Shown one piece after another: positions 22,763 through 33,773 of a stretch of 64,000 nt of DNA. The notes under the pieces are model-generated. The model was not told where the DNA came from, did not search any database, and saw nothing but the letters and a program-made list of their open reading frames with translations. Within the stretch, counting starts at the first letter, position 1, and each line of letters begins with the position of its first letter. Source of the DNA: Amoebophrya sp. A120. Its lineage: Eukaryota > Sar > Dinophyceae > Syndiniales > Amoebophryaceae. The DNA is taken from assembly GCA_905178155.1 (NCBI GenBank), contig CAJINV010000001.1, positions 7,609,506 through 7,673,505 on the forward strand, in the 5' to 3' direction. The position numbers and the translations under genes are program-made.

Positions 22763-25089
22763 ATGCCTCTGAACAATCGCCAACCCATGTTCTTCGCGGT
22801 CGGCGCGCTTTTGCTCGCGAGTCCCGAGCACCACGTGTCGGCCGCGACCGCAGGCCCGATCATGGGGTGGATGTCGTGGGAGCGGTTCCGGTGCGAGACG
22901 AACTGCGCGAAGTTTCCGCAGGACTGCATCCAGGAAAAACTGTACTACGAGATGGCGGACGCGCTGGTCGAAACCGGGCTGGCGGCCGCGGGCTACGCCC
23001 AGGTCAGCATCGACGACTGTTGGACCAAGGGACGAGACGAAACGACCAAGGAGCTGCGGGCCGACCCGGACCGGTTCCCGACCGGGATTCCGAAACTCGC
23101 GGACTACCTGCATGCGAAGTCATTGAAGCTCGGGATCTATTCCGACGCGGGGAAGTTGACGTGCGGGGGCTACATCGGAAGTCGCGGCTCCGAGGAATTG
23201 GACGCCAAGACCTTCTACGACTGGGGCGTGGACTACCTGAAACTCGACGGGTGCTACATTGACACGCCCGCGGAGATGACGACGCTCTACACGAAATTCG
23301 GCTTGGCGCTGGAAAAAGAATACGAAAAAAGAACGAGTGGGAGTGCAAAAGATGATGACGTAGCTTCTACTGAGGATAAAGACGAAGCGTATAGAGCCGA
23401 CTCTGCCATCAATCTCGTGGGACGACGGAGTATTCCTATTCAATTTTCAGTTACAACAGCAGGGAGGAGCAGCGGAAGATGCCTCATTGTAGTCAGCTTG
23501 ATGTATTAGAAAAAATATGGAAAGCAATGTTAAATGAAAACATCAACTGTCCACAGGCCGTCGCGAGCTGTCACCAGTCATCTCCAAGAGACCCAAAATC
23601 GTCTACTCTTGCTCCTTATCGAATGTAAAAGTGTCTGGGTCTGGAAGACTGCATGTTTGTCATGCTTGTCTGGCATGACTGTAATCTGTCATGCTCGTTA
23701 CCCCAGAGCGGCATTTTTTTTTCATGCAGAAACGCAGTTTGTCATGCAGAATAGGCAACACGACCTAGAGGCTCAGAAACTTGTCATGCTGAGCGAGCAC
23801 TTGTGGCCTCTTCATGATACGCCACCCAGCATCACAAGTTTCCAGACCCAGACACTTTTGCATTTGATACTCCTGGCCCGCCTACCTGGGCGACGACGAG
23901 CGGGAGAAACCTTACCAAGCGATGTATGGATTGCAAAAATGTCTGGGTCTGGAAGATTGTAAACTTGTAATGCTGTCTCTGGATTCTAAAAAAATTTGTA
24001 TTGCATGACCAGCAAGAGGACTCCAGTTTGTGCTACACGGAAACTGCATTTCTCATGTGGTAGAGGCATCGCAAAGTCCTCTAAAAATCTGTGATGCTAG
24101 GGCATGCATCACAGACATCATGGATCATTCAAAATATGCATGACAAGCCTGGCAATCTTCCAGACCCAGACACTTTTGCATTTGGTACGATGCGGGAGCA
24201 GGCAAAGTGCGACACGTGGCGCAACTGGGCGGACATTGACAACAGCGTGGGGAGTTTGAAGGGCATCGTGAACCACTGGGCGATTTACACCAAGGCGATG
24301 GAAGCCGTTCCCGCAAACGCGTTGAACGACCCGGACATGATTTTGGCCGGCAACGACCACTACGGAACCGTTTTACCAATACAAGCGGCCAAGTTGCAGC
24401 TCGCCGTGTGGGCCGTGGTGAAGGCGCCGCTGTTTCTGTCCGCGGATATTCGCAAGTTTGTCACAGAAAAAAACAAGTACGCGCCTTACGTGACCGCGCT
24501 GAAGGACGAGTTGTTCCTGTCTGTGGTGAAGTCGCCGAGCACCAACATCGGGGGTTGCGTCTTCGGGTGCGGGGAGCTGAAGGGGAAGCGAGAACCTGGG
24601 ACCGTTTCTCTGTCCATCAGCATGCCCTTCGTCACGAGGGCGGACCGGCAAATTTCCAAGGACCCATCCGACCTGCAGATCTGGTTCCGGAAAATGGGGG
24701 CCGGCGTGTTTGCGCTCGCGTTTGTCAATCTGGATGAGAAGCAAGGAACAAAAGTGTCCCTGCGCATCGACCGTGCCTTGAAGGACGCGATGGTCGAGGC
24801 GTGGAACAAGCCGGCTGCAGCGAGCAGTGACGATCATGGGGAAGTGGACCACAGTACAACTTCCAAAAGTTCCTCAGATGGTGGCGGCGTAGGCGTGGCA
24901 GCTGCAGACGTGCTTCCGCCAGAATTCCTGCCGTCAACGACAGGAAGTGTTGCAGAGCCGGTGACGTGGAGCATCGCACTCGATGCGATGGAAGGCCGAC
25001 TCTTTGTCGGGAAAACTGGCAATTACAGGGTGGATGAACAGGCGAAGCAGGAGCAGGTTGGGTCGGACCAACCCACTCTGTTTTTGTGA
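22763..25089 (+). CDS. GH27 alpha-galactosidase / alpha-N-acetylgalactosaminidase
   Basis: Four exons: 22763-23429, 23557-23616, 23875-23924, 24193-25089; 557 residues. Intron 1 is GT-AG; the other two are family A elements. A signal peptide (MFFAVGALLLASPEHHVSA) points to the secretory or lysosome-like route. GH27 landmarks in order: GPIMGWMSWERFRC, QVSIDDCWT, GIYSDAGKLTCGG, YLKLDGC with the nucleophile Asp (about residue 162), IVYSCSWPAY, and WRNWADIDNS with the acid/base Asp (about 273), then NDPDMILAGN. The YSCSWPAY loop carries Ser and Ala where human alpha-N-acetylgalactosaminidase does (SCSWPAY), whereas human alpha-galactosidase A has Glu and Leu (SCEWPLY); this suggests preference for terminal alpha-GalNAc. 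The C-terminal part is a beta-rich domain with a Ser/Asp-rich insertion. Confidence 0.9.
23617..23869. mobile_element. Introner-like element, family A
   Basis: 253 bp, left end TATCGAATGTAAAAGTGTCT, right end ...CTTTTGCATTTGATA, duplication CTCCT (23612-23616, 23870-23874). It splits the specificity loop YSCS/WPAY of the glycosidase inside the Trp codon. Interior closely matches the copy at 9913. No GT or AG is available in the duplication. Confidence 0.9.
23925..24187. mobile_element. Introner-like element, family A
   Basis: 263 bp, left end TATGGATTGCAAAAATGTCT, right end ...CTTTTGCATTTGGTA, duplication CGATG (23920-23924, 24188-24192). It lies 55 bp after the preceding element and leaves a 50-nt exon. 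Removal joins YQAM to REQAKC in frame. Confidence 0.9.
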
Positions 25090-25546
25090 GTCACATTGCA
25101 CAAGCATTAATATCCTGAAAAACACACTGGCACCAGGATTTCCGAAAAACAAAAAATATACACGGAAGCAATAGCAGAAAATGTAAGAAATCTTCAAATG
25201 CACCGTCGGCCTTGGAAGTTACTTGGAGAAATGAAAAGTACCGGCGGTCCTGTTGTCATAAACAGAGCGAGAAAGTAATTACAGTGGTATACGCCCGAGT
25301 GGTTGTGCAACTCTTCTCTGACGCTGCGTTACTTCCTGAGCGAAAGAAGTTTGTGGTCGAGGTGAAACCGAAGTCTACGAACGCTGAGTATAATCATTTT
25401 TGCTCTTGGTTGCTTACAACTTCTGAAATAACTCGACGTCATATTGCGTTGCAACTTACCGAAATACTGCTCGTGCCACGATTAAGCAGATGTTTGACAC
25501 TTCAATTCACTCGATGAGTTGAGGTCGGAACGAGGAAAGGAATGCC
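25090..25546. other. Intergenic, no gene seen
   Basis: About 460 bases with one 101-codon frame (25212-25517) that lacks any recognisable feature. Confidence 0.45.
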
Positions 25547-26572
25547 ATGTTGAGGAACCTGCGTAACTTCTTTGCCCCCGGCGGGGGCAACGCGGAGGAG
25601 TCAGGGAGCACAGCGACGCAAGCGAGACCCTCATCGCGGCTTTGGGGACTGCGGGGGTTCAACCACCCTGATGTCGGGCCGCGGTTGGTGCACTGTGCGG
25701 TATTGATACATCAATCTGTGACGCGGATGTAATGTCACAGGAAAGTTGTGGAGTGGTCAAAGTCCCAGTCTGTGAAGATGCTGGTACATGATGACTGAGT
25801 AGAAGCGCCAAAAGAAACCAATTTCAATACAACAGGCTGAGGAGTACGCAACGCCACAGAAGTACATAGATGGGGCGGATATACCGACGTTTTTCCAATT
25901 TCAGTCGAATATGGTTACAGACGAGGACCAGAAGCCCGGTATGCTCAGAAATCTGGACGTCGATAAGCGTTTGACCTTGCCGACGAGAACGCACATACGT
26001 AAATTCATTTTATGAAAAGTTTTTGCTTTTGTTTTGTGGGTGGTAGTTTCTTGCCGTTTCCAGTCATGCGGTCTTGTGCGTGCACTGAGAATTCTGTTAT
26101 TTGTAGTGTAGATGGAAGCGGAAGGCTTGCTCCTGGACCTTCACACACGACACAAGACTTTCTTTTCTGTTGCGATTTCAGGTTGCCTGATCACATCACA
26201 TGACGTGCTCCATGCCTGGGCCGTGCCAGCACTGAACATCAAGATCGATTGCGCACCAGGGCGCATCAACCGTATTTTTTCTACTTTCGATCAGACTTTT
26301 GTTCTGAAAAATAGGCTGCGTTCAAAACAGTGAAAAGTCTGCATGCAAAACCATTTTTGTTCCGATAGGCATCACTATGAGGACTATCGGTTGAATTATG
26401 GCAAACGCAAAATTAACTCCGAGGTATTTTCCTGTTTATCCAGCGGGAGGGCGTGTATTACGGCCAGTGCAGCGAGCTGTGCGGAAGTTTGCACGCCTTT
26501 ATGCCGGTCGTGATTGAAGCGGTATCGCCTGAACGATATGCGAAGCACGCAAAGAAGTGGTACGTCGAGTAG
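25547..26572 (+). CDS. cox2b: Cytochrome c oxidase subunit 2, C-terminal half (nuclear cox2b)
   Basis: Four exons: 25547-25699, 25836-25998, 26182-26300, 26444-26572; 187 residues, all GT-AG. The product matches the CuA domain of COX2: [34 protein letters not shown] with the first copper His, CAPGRINRI, and [19 protein letters not shown] containing the C-x3-C-x3-H-x2-M copper site and the Glu of the Mg/CuA region. The transmembrane N-terminal half of COX2 is absent, as expected for the split cox2a/cox2b arrangement of apicomplexans and dinoflagellates. The N-terminus ([13 protein letters not shown]...) is Arg/Ser-rich and fits a mitochondrial presequence. Introns confirm nuclear location. The 3' end of exon 1 and donor of intron 3 (GTTCTG) were chosen by phase. 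Confidence 0.9.
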
Positions 26573-27047
26573 AATTGAGAAGCAACATGAGCAGCGGAAA
26601 TCTTTACGGAAGGAACAAAAAAAAACAAAGACACAGACAAACGCTTTGCGTTGCCGCGTCGCGTCGTTCGCAATCGCAACGGACTTGTACTCCCATTGAG
26701 TTTTTGCAGTACTGTAAGTATACAACCTTTGGGCATTATCCTAGTGTGTTCACGCGGATCACCTTCAGCCAAGGTCTGTCTGTCAAAAGTGAACCAAAAA
26801 CGATGACAATCTGTGCGGGAATGGAAATTTGAATTGGTCAAAATGAAAATTGGGCAGTCTTTGTTTCAGGAGCTCGCAAAAACGCATTACCGAGAATCGT
26901 GAAGTGTCTATTTCTGGTTGACCTCGGCTTCGACTGCACAAGCAGCGCTAGTCCACAAATCAGTTTCGTGATTGTGATCTTGTTTCTGTTTTCTGTTTCG
27001 CGTTTTTCTTTTTATTCTTTCAAATAGATCACGATCAAAAACAAAAT
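26573..27047. other. Intergenic, no gene seen
   Basis: About 475 bases of AT-rich sequence between cox2b and the next gene, without recognisable features. Confidence 0.45.
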
Positions 27048-28292
27048 ATGTTGCCACCCCGTACTTCCCTTCGAGCCGCACCAGATTGGCCCGACGAGCG
27101 GTCGACGCACGTGCGCAGTAGTCGAGCCAATCCCCGCTTTCCAGCGGCCGAATGGCGCCGGTGCCTCGCTTCGAGTCTCTCGACGAGCTTTTCTCCCACG
27201 GACATCATGCAGACGGTCGAAGATCGTCACTTCCAGCAACAGGAGCCCGTTCTACTTCCGCAGCGATTCGCTTTCTGCACAAAAACGCGTTCTTCTTTCG
27301 CCAGCATGGCCGTTCTATCGTATGAACCCGGAACCTGGAGCCAAGGGCAGCAGCTTCGTGTGGTCCGCAGCGCGCAGGACGAGCAGTGTGTGCGGTTGCT
27401 CTACGCACTCTGCCTGCTCGCGCAGAACCGCGAGAACGAAGCGCACAACATCGTCACGACGTTGCGGTTCGCTGACAAAAGTGCTGACGTGGTCGGGACA
27501 CAGAAACTTTTGAAGGACGAAGCTTTTCTGGAAGAGCAGCAGGCTGGTCAAGATCTTCATCATCGCTCAGCACCGCAGAAAAGGGAACCACCTGCGCAGT
27601 GGTCAGCTACACAGTCGGCGCGAGAAAGCGAAAAGACAGACCACACAACTGCAGACCATTCGTCGGCGTTCTACTCGTCCAGCTTCTATAAGCAAAGCCA
27701 CTGCACACGATATTCGATGGACGACGTCGCTAACGGGGATGTCGACATGCTCGACGTGCTGGAGAGTTTTGAGAATCAAAGTGAGTCAGCAGAGGAGATG
27801 AAAATAAAAAGCAGCAAGGATGGAACTGCTTCTACAACAACCAATCACGATACAACGTACACCTACGATTTCGCCAGCCAGCAGCTACATGCCTCTGCCG
27901 TCCAGGAGACGGAATTCGGTACGCGCGAGACGCACAGCCGCGAAGTGCTGGCCGCAGCGACGTATGTGCACGCGCTGATCCACCGGCACGAAGGGTCCGT
28001 AGCCGGCGAGCACTCGTTGACGGGGTACGAGAATTCCTGTTTGCTTTTCAACCAAATCCCCCACGATCATCCCGTGTACAAAAAGTTGCGGAGTGGAAGA
28101 TGTAGTAGAGAAGGAATTGCGGCAATTGGAAGGAAAACGGCTTACGGAGCGATGCTAAATGTACGCATAGCACACGCAATGCGCTTCGGGAATGAGACGG
28201 AATTGCTAGCGTGCGAACAGGATCACACCGAGGAGTGGAAAGCGCTTTACACGTATGTGCAAAAGCTGGCATATTTTCGGGAGGAGGTGTGA
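27048..28292 (+). CDS. Unknown protein, single exon
   Basis: Open frame of 414 residues. Later in-frame ATGs at 27207 and 27306 are plausible starts; the stretch before them is Arg-rich. Middle residues 165-290 are low-complexity and acidic. The C-terminal third is better ordered (SLTGYENSCLLFNQIPHDHP, then KTAYGAMLNVRIAHAMRFGN and WKALYTYVQKLAYF) and probably folds as helices. No membrane span or signal peptide. Family not recognised. Confidence 0.65.
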   Translation: MLPPRTSLRAAPDWPDERSTHVRSSRANPRFPAAEWRRCLASSLSTSFSPTDIMQTVEDRHFQQQEPVLLPQRFAFCTKTRSSFASMAVLSYEPGTWSQGQQLRVVRSAQDEQCVRLLYALCLLAQNRENEAHNIVTTLRFADKSADVVGTQKLLKDEAFLEEQQAGQDLHHRSAPQKREPPAQWSATQSARESEKTDHTTADHSSAFYSSSFYKQSHCTRYSMDDVANGDVDMLDVLESFENQSESAEEMKIKSSKDGTASTTTNHDTTYTYDFASQQLHASAVQETEFGTRETHSREVLAAATYVHALIHRHEGSVAGEHSLTGYENSCLLFNQIPHDHPVYKKLRSGRCSREGIAAIGRKTAYGAMLNVRIAHAMRFGNETELLACEQDHTEEWKALYTYVQKLAYFREEV

Positions 28293-30773
28293 TGTGGCTC
28301 GTTTTGGTTTTGGTTGAAGTAGAAGCGCTCTTGAACCTACGAGGCAGTCCTGGCAAATCCAAATGTTTCAATGCTTTCATACTAATGATACTGGTACAGT
28401 TTCCGATGGTTGTGGCTGCTTACTTTATTGTTCATGCTAATAAGCCATCACGTTTCTAATAGAGTGCGCACGTGGAATACTTGCGCAGTGAGTGCTGAAA
28501 AAGAAGTGCCAGGGAATGGCGAAAATTCGGAGCAGCATGGAGATAATGCGTTCGCGCGCTATGATGTTTTTGCGTATTGAGTTTTTTCACCGGCCTCCAG
28601 CTGTGGCGTCTTCAGCTGCTGCTCAGTGGGCAATATCCTGAGGAGTCTCGCCGACCTTCATTCTCGTGGGAGATTGCTCCTGCTGCGCCCTGGCGCGCCT
28701 CCACTTCCAGCAGTCGGACGCCGCGGGCGCGCCGCCAATCGTTCCCACGGAAGTGCGAAGCAGGGCGCGCGATTCGGCGGCCAACCCGCCGGCGGCCTGC
28801 AGCCCGATGGCATTCCTCAGCCACCAGGCGCATCTGGCTACGCGCCAAGGCTGGGCGGTGGCGCCTCGCAATAAGATGAGGAGGGGCGCCCAGCGGTGCC
28901 CGAAAACCCGCGGCGCCCCTTTGGGCGCGGTTAAAGAAATGGAGAGCATGGCACTCGAGGAATTGGCCACCTGCGCCAGCCCTGCCCAAACCGGTCAGCA
29001 ATCCGCTAGTTCCGGCACAGTCCCCCCACCGTCACCCGCCGCCCCGCCCACAGCAAAAGGGCCAGCCGCAGCGCGGCGACAAATCAAACGGGGGGAAGCC
29101 CGGAAATGCCGGCCCGCCGTCCGCGTTTGCGGACGCCAACCAGAAGGCGACTGTGCCGCTTGCGCAGGCATACTGCATACCGATAAGCGAACTAAAGCGG
29201 GAGCGGAATTTTTGCACCATGCACGCATGCGGCTCTCCCTCCGAAATGTACCGCCACCCAGGAGGGGCCTGCGCGTCAAGGGTGTGGCGCCTTTAGGATG
29301 GAGGCGGATGGGGGCAAAAAGGGCCCGGGCCCTATCTTGTCGGCGCGAAGCCCACGCGGAGCGCGCGCCGTCTCTGGTCATGCTGAGATCCCGGAAGCAG
29401 CAGGGGAGATGTGCCAGCGAGACAGCGGGACACGGGTCCGGAACCAACGGCGGCGCAGACGCGCACCCGTACCGCCTAGAGACGAGCACCGAGCGCCGGA
29501 AGAGGTGCGAGGCCTGGGGGTCAGGGGTGCGCTGGGTCTCACCTTTGCGGTCGTTTCTAGGACTGACGGGCGCGCCGGCCCTGTGTTCCACTTGGGCCGC
29601 GCCTGTCTTCGTAGCCACGGAGAGGAAAGAACCGCGGTTCTCCCCGCTCCTGCTTGGATGGAATTTTTAAGATTGCCCGGGAAGGCCGTAGGAAAATTCC
29701 TGGACTCGCCGGCGGTTTCCGCGCTGACGAGTAACCTGGTCGCCCCACCTCGCGACCATTCAAAAGCACAGCGCAACTATCTACGCAGATGCCTTCCCGC
29801 GTGCGGGGGCAGCAGCCCAGGTCGGAATCTCATCTACGCGGTCCCAGATGGCGCCGGTGAGAGCAACCTGCGCGCCTGCTGATGACCCGGCGCGATGCGA
29901 TGGGCCATGCAGATTAGAAGGGAAAGGCGGGGCGCGGCCTTTTGGCTTTTGTTTCTTCGGGGGCGCATTGGCTTAGTAGCGAAGGCGGGAGCGATTTGCG
30001 CCGGCGGCCTTGCCGGGGGGGCGTGCGACAGGGCCGCCGCGAATCGGATGCGGGGGGGGGCGCGCCGTGCCGGTCGGCAGAACGAAGCTGCGCGCCAGCG
30101 ACGGCGCCCCATTGTGCAAAGCTGCAGCGACGGCGCCCCGCGATGGGGGCGGGGGGCGTCGGGCTCCTCACCTGCTTGCACAGGGGCAAACTGACGAGGC
30201 CCGGCCGGCCAAAGGGGGCGCTTGGTCGCCCTTTGTTTTCTCATCTATGTTTCCGCGCCGGCGCCTCGAGTCCGACCGAGTGCGCGGGCGCGCGCGTTCG
30301 GCCCTGCCGGCCTCGATTTACCATAGCGGGAGCGGCCTATTGTGTTTGCGGCCTCGTCGCGGCCCCATATGAAGCGGTTTTCGCCAGCTGCCGCCGGCGG
30401 GCCTGCAGGGTCCCATTGGCTGGGCTTGGTTGCGCATGTGCTGGCACGCAATGTAGTATGTGCAGATCGACTGCGATCAGGGAGCCACGACTTCTTGGAG
30501 TGAAGCGGCTGTTGCGGCGAGACCACGCGTGCCGAGGAGCCCCGCGGGTCGCAATGAATGGTAGCGGTGAGAAGTGAGTGTTCAGTGATGTCTTCATTAT
30601 TTTTTGGTGTCTTCGTTTTGTCGCCTCGCGTGGACGGCTTCCCTCTTTGTTTTTTCGGTGCGTGCAATGTCCGCCATTTCAAGTCTGATCCGGCAACTTG
30701 ATTTGCACTGTTTTTGAAGTCTGACGACCCGGCCAATCCTATGTGCGTGGGAAGTTGAAGTGCCGCTCGTTAC
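28293..30773. other. GC-rich, gene-poor stretch
   Basis: About 2.5 kb. From roughly 28650 to 30400 the sequence is very GC-rich with many GGCGCC, GCGCGC and G-run motifs, so all six frames stay open by composition alone (for example 28666-29670 plus, 28995-29618 minus). The translated products are Arg/Ala/Gly/Pro-rich without domains. I see no supported gene. Motifs such as GGGCGC/GCGCCC resemble the spacer at 13640-14000. Confidence 0.6.
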
Positions 30774-32781
30774 CATGGGCCCGCAGCCGAAGTCGACGGT
30801 GTCCTCGAAAGGCCGGCCGGTCTCCGTGCCGCGTTTGGCATTGACTGGCTGCGCCGGACCTGCTCTCGAAGCGAAGACGCTGCCTGTCCGCCATGACGCA
30901 TATCATGTGACGCCACGGCATGAAGCGGTTGCGGCATTTTCCGCTCGCGCGATGCAGGAATTCCGCGACTCCGGGTCTGTCGTGCTTGATGAGCGGACGA
31001 GCCGAAGCCAGAACGTGACTCCGAGGGCGGTAGGAGGTGCCACGTCGGGCGCAACTCCAAGAAACATCAATGGTCAAACTGCTTCTAGTTGTAGCACCAC
31101 GAGAATCACCGATCCGTACTACGGAACTACTCCGCGAGCGGGAGCGAACGCAGCTTATGGGAAAGCTTCTGCCAGTGTAAAAACCCTCCTCGAAGACGGC
31201 AGTCCGAGGCAAACCTACAGTGCGAAAGCTTCTGCGCGAAGCGCCCGCGGAGAGGGAGAGCACGCGGCAACGAGTACGGCAAAGGAAAAGACGACTGCAA
31301 AGGGAATGATCCAGCTTCGAACAGTATTTCTAGTGGGATCGCATTGCAATAATGAATGGCCTCAAAATTACATGATTTGTCGCTCATTCAAGATGACTTT
31401 GACGCAGATGCAAAAGAAAAAAAGTTTTCCCTCTGTCAAAAACTACAGCAAACGTACAAAAGTCCGTTTACCAGACGAGAAAACCGAGACGACTTCGAGT
31501 CGAGCATCCGCGTTCTCTTCACTGAATACGAGAAAGGCGGTGAATTGGATGCGACACACCTTCCCGAAATGTTGCGGCGCTTATTCCGAGGTAAGATTTC
31601 TACTTTGACGTACCTTCTCTGGCTACTCATCTTTCGCCCTGCTTATTGTATCCATTTTCTGAAGTTCGTTGGGATTGGGTTTATTTTTCTAAGTTAAAAG
31701 AAGAGAAATCAAAATAAGATGTGCAAAAATCGCAATAACAGCCGACCTCAACCCCGAGATGCTAGTGGATTTCAAGCGAGGTTTGTTTGAGCGTCTCGGC
31801 CCGACAACCGAGTTTTTGACCGACGAAGGAGTGTTCCACGCGCTAGCGCACTTCATTCTGGACCACCAGCCGCCCGCGGTCGCAAAAGTGATTCTTGGTG
31901 CCGCGCCAGTCGCCACCCGGGACCCGAAAAAGGTCATGAAACGGATTTCGCTGCACTCGCCAAAACTGGTTGCGCATTTGCAGCGTGGGGACTCCGATGA
32001 GCTGGGGGAAACTTGGAAAGACGTGATGACGGCGGAACAGGCTCTCGCAGAAATGGACCAGTGCTTCGAAAACGAGATCGAGAAAACGCAAGCGGCAAAA
32101 GGCGAAGTTCTCGAAAAGGACGCAGCCTCATCAAAAGATCTTCAGCAAGAAGTCTCCTGCTCCCCCCTTCCACCAGCGCGGGCATCGCAGGCGGTCCGCG
32201 CGCGCATGTCAGAGCTGGTCATCCCGCAACTCGCTTTACCCGTCTCCAGCAGCACGACCCAGTCGTCCGCTACGCCGCGCCGGCGCGCGACGACGATGAA
32301 CGTGTCCCGTCGGGATGTGTTGAGCGCTCGCGCAACAAAGGAGTTGTCGGAGGTGACCAAGTCGGAAATTAGTTTGCGCCGCCTGTTTCGGGAGCACTGC
32401 GCGGCGCACCAAGGGAGAGAAAACGGCACCAAAATGCATCCGCCGAGTACCACGTTCGACTTGATACCGCTGTTGTTACGGGAGCTGGGGTTCCCGGACC
32501 TACTGGAGGACCGGTACGACCACTACGTGCAGACTTTCCGCGAGCAGCGCGCGGAAACGGAGGTGGCGGTGTCGGGAAGAACAAGCGCGAGGGCAGGAGT
32601 GAAAAATACGCCACGAAGTAGTTCTACTGCGACTCAGGTTCTTGGAGGTACTACACCACGCGGGAGAGGAGTAGTACCCTGCGCGCGCGATTTCGGCGAG
32701 CTGGAAGAGGTGGACTTTCACATGTTCAAGGCACTTGTCAACAGCGTGGCGGCCGCGCAGCAGGAGAACGGTTCTGGCTGA
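30774..32781 (+). CDS. Unknown Ser/Thr-rich protein
   Basis: At least three exons. Exon 1 starts at 30774 and is Thr/Ser/Ala-rich with repeated TPR tripeptides. Exon 2 ends at 31590 before GTAAGA; exon 3 is 31742-32781 after an AACAG acceptor, phase 1, giving LRRLFRADLNPEMLVDFKRG. The exon 1/2 junction is uncertain; donor GTACGG at 31274 with acceptor at 31392 is phase-consistent. The central part (DDFESSIRVLFTEYEKGGEL and MLVDFKRGLFERLG) is helical and may be a degenerate EF-hand-like or scaffold domain, but no calcium ligands are convincing. Cytosolic by appearance. Function unknown. Confidence 0.6.
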
Positions 32782-33773
32782 AAAGGGAATGAGAGAGGGG
32801 GAGAGCAGAAACAGAAATGCAGTGGAAATCAATCTTGTTTCGTAAATTCAAATTCAGTAAAAAACCTATTGATTTACTTACCCATAAAAATGTAGGATAG
32901 CGATCATGATGAAAAGTAGAAGTAGAAAAGTTCGGTCGTACTTTGATGAATACATTAGTGATGTCATGATACCGAGTGTACGCTTAATGTGAATTTCAAC
33001 CATTACATACAGCAAAGAACTACAGTTCAGTTGGCTTCATGTACAACAAGTGAATCATGCTCAGATCGTACTGGTATACTCACAGACACTGTGCTATTGA
33101 AGAACAACTTGTGAAAGGGTACCAGGCAGCAGAAGTTGTTGCAAACGCAGTGTTGACCTTGTGTCCGAGTGATTTGCACACGGAACCGAAAGAGCTTGTC
33201 GGTCGTGGAAAACAGCAATATTGGTGTCGGTCTTCTAAATCTAAATCATGATCTTGGTCATCAATGTCTAACTAGGGCTGATCAACTTTTCCCATGGTCG
33301 GACTCGGAATCGGCTCGGTATGAATTCGAATTCGGAAAGAACAAAGAATTGGAAGATCAGCTTGTCAATTCACCCACCGCCCAAAATTGGATTGGAGCCT
33401 GCAGATCTGCAGCCTCTTGATCACGAAACGTCCTCTTCGCAACGTCGGTTTTCCAAACGTCAAAGTCCTTTACAGCGAACCCATTCTAGAAACTCCCCGC
33501 ATATCTCGCATAGATTCTCCTTGAGAGGAATTTCGCGACCCCTAAAAGCCAAATCTAACACTATTGATTCATCGTTCGCGTTTATCTAGAGTCCGATCTA
33601 CTTCGACATCTGACCCTGACGTAAGACTAACCTGTGTCGACTTCTCCCCTTCTCTGCGCAACTTCATCCTTAGTCAAAACTCCTAATCTTAATCTTCATC
33701 GCCGTGGATAATTCCCGACATAATTTGAGCTTGACTCTACGGTATTAACGTTTTTAGGCTACTTACCACAAAA
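32782..33773. other. Intergenic, no gene seen
   Basis: About 990 bases of AT-rich sequence. Frames at 33057 and 33320 are short and unsupported. Confidence 0.5.

Noticed and set aside
28666-29670. 334-codon plus frame and several minus frames in the GC-rich island
   Set aside because: All six frames are open because of base composition; products are Arg/Ala/Pro-rich without any fold or splice consistency.
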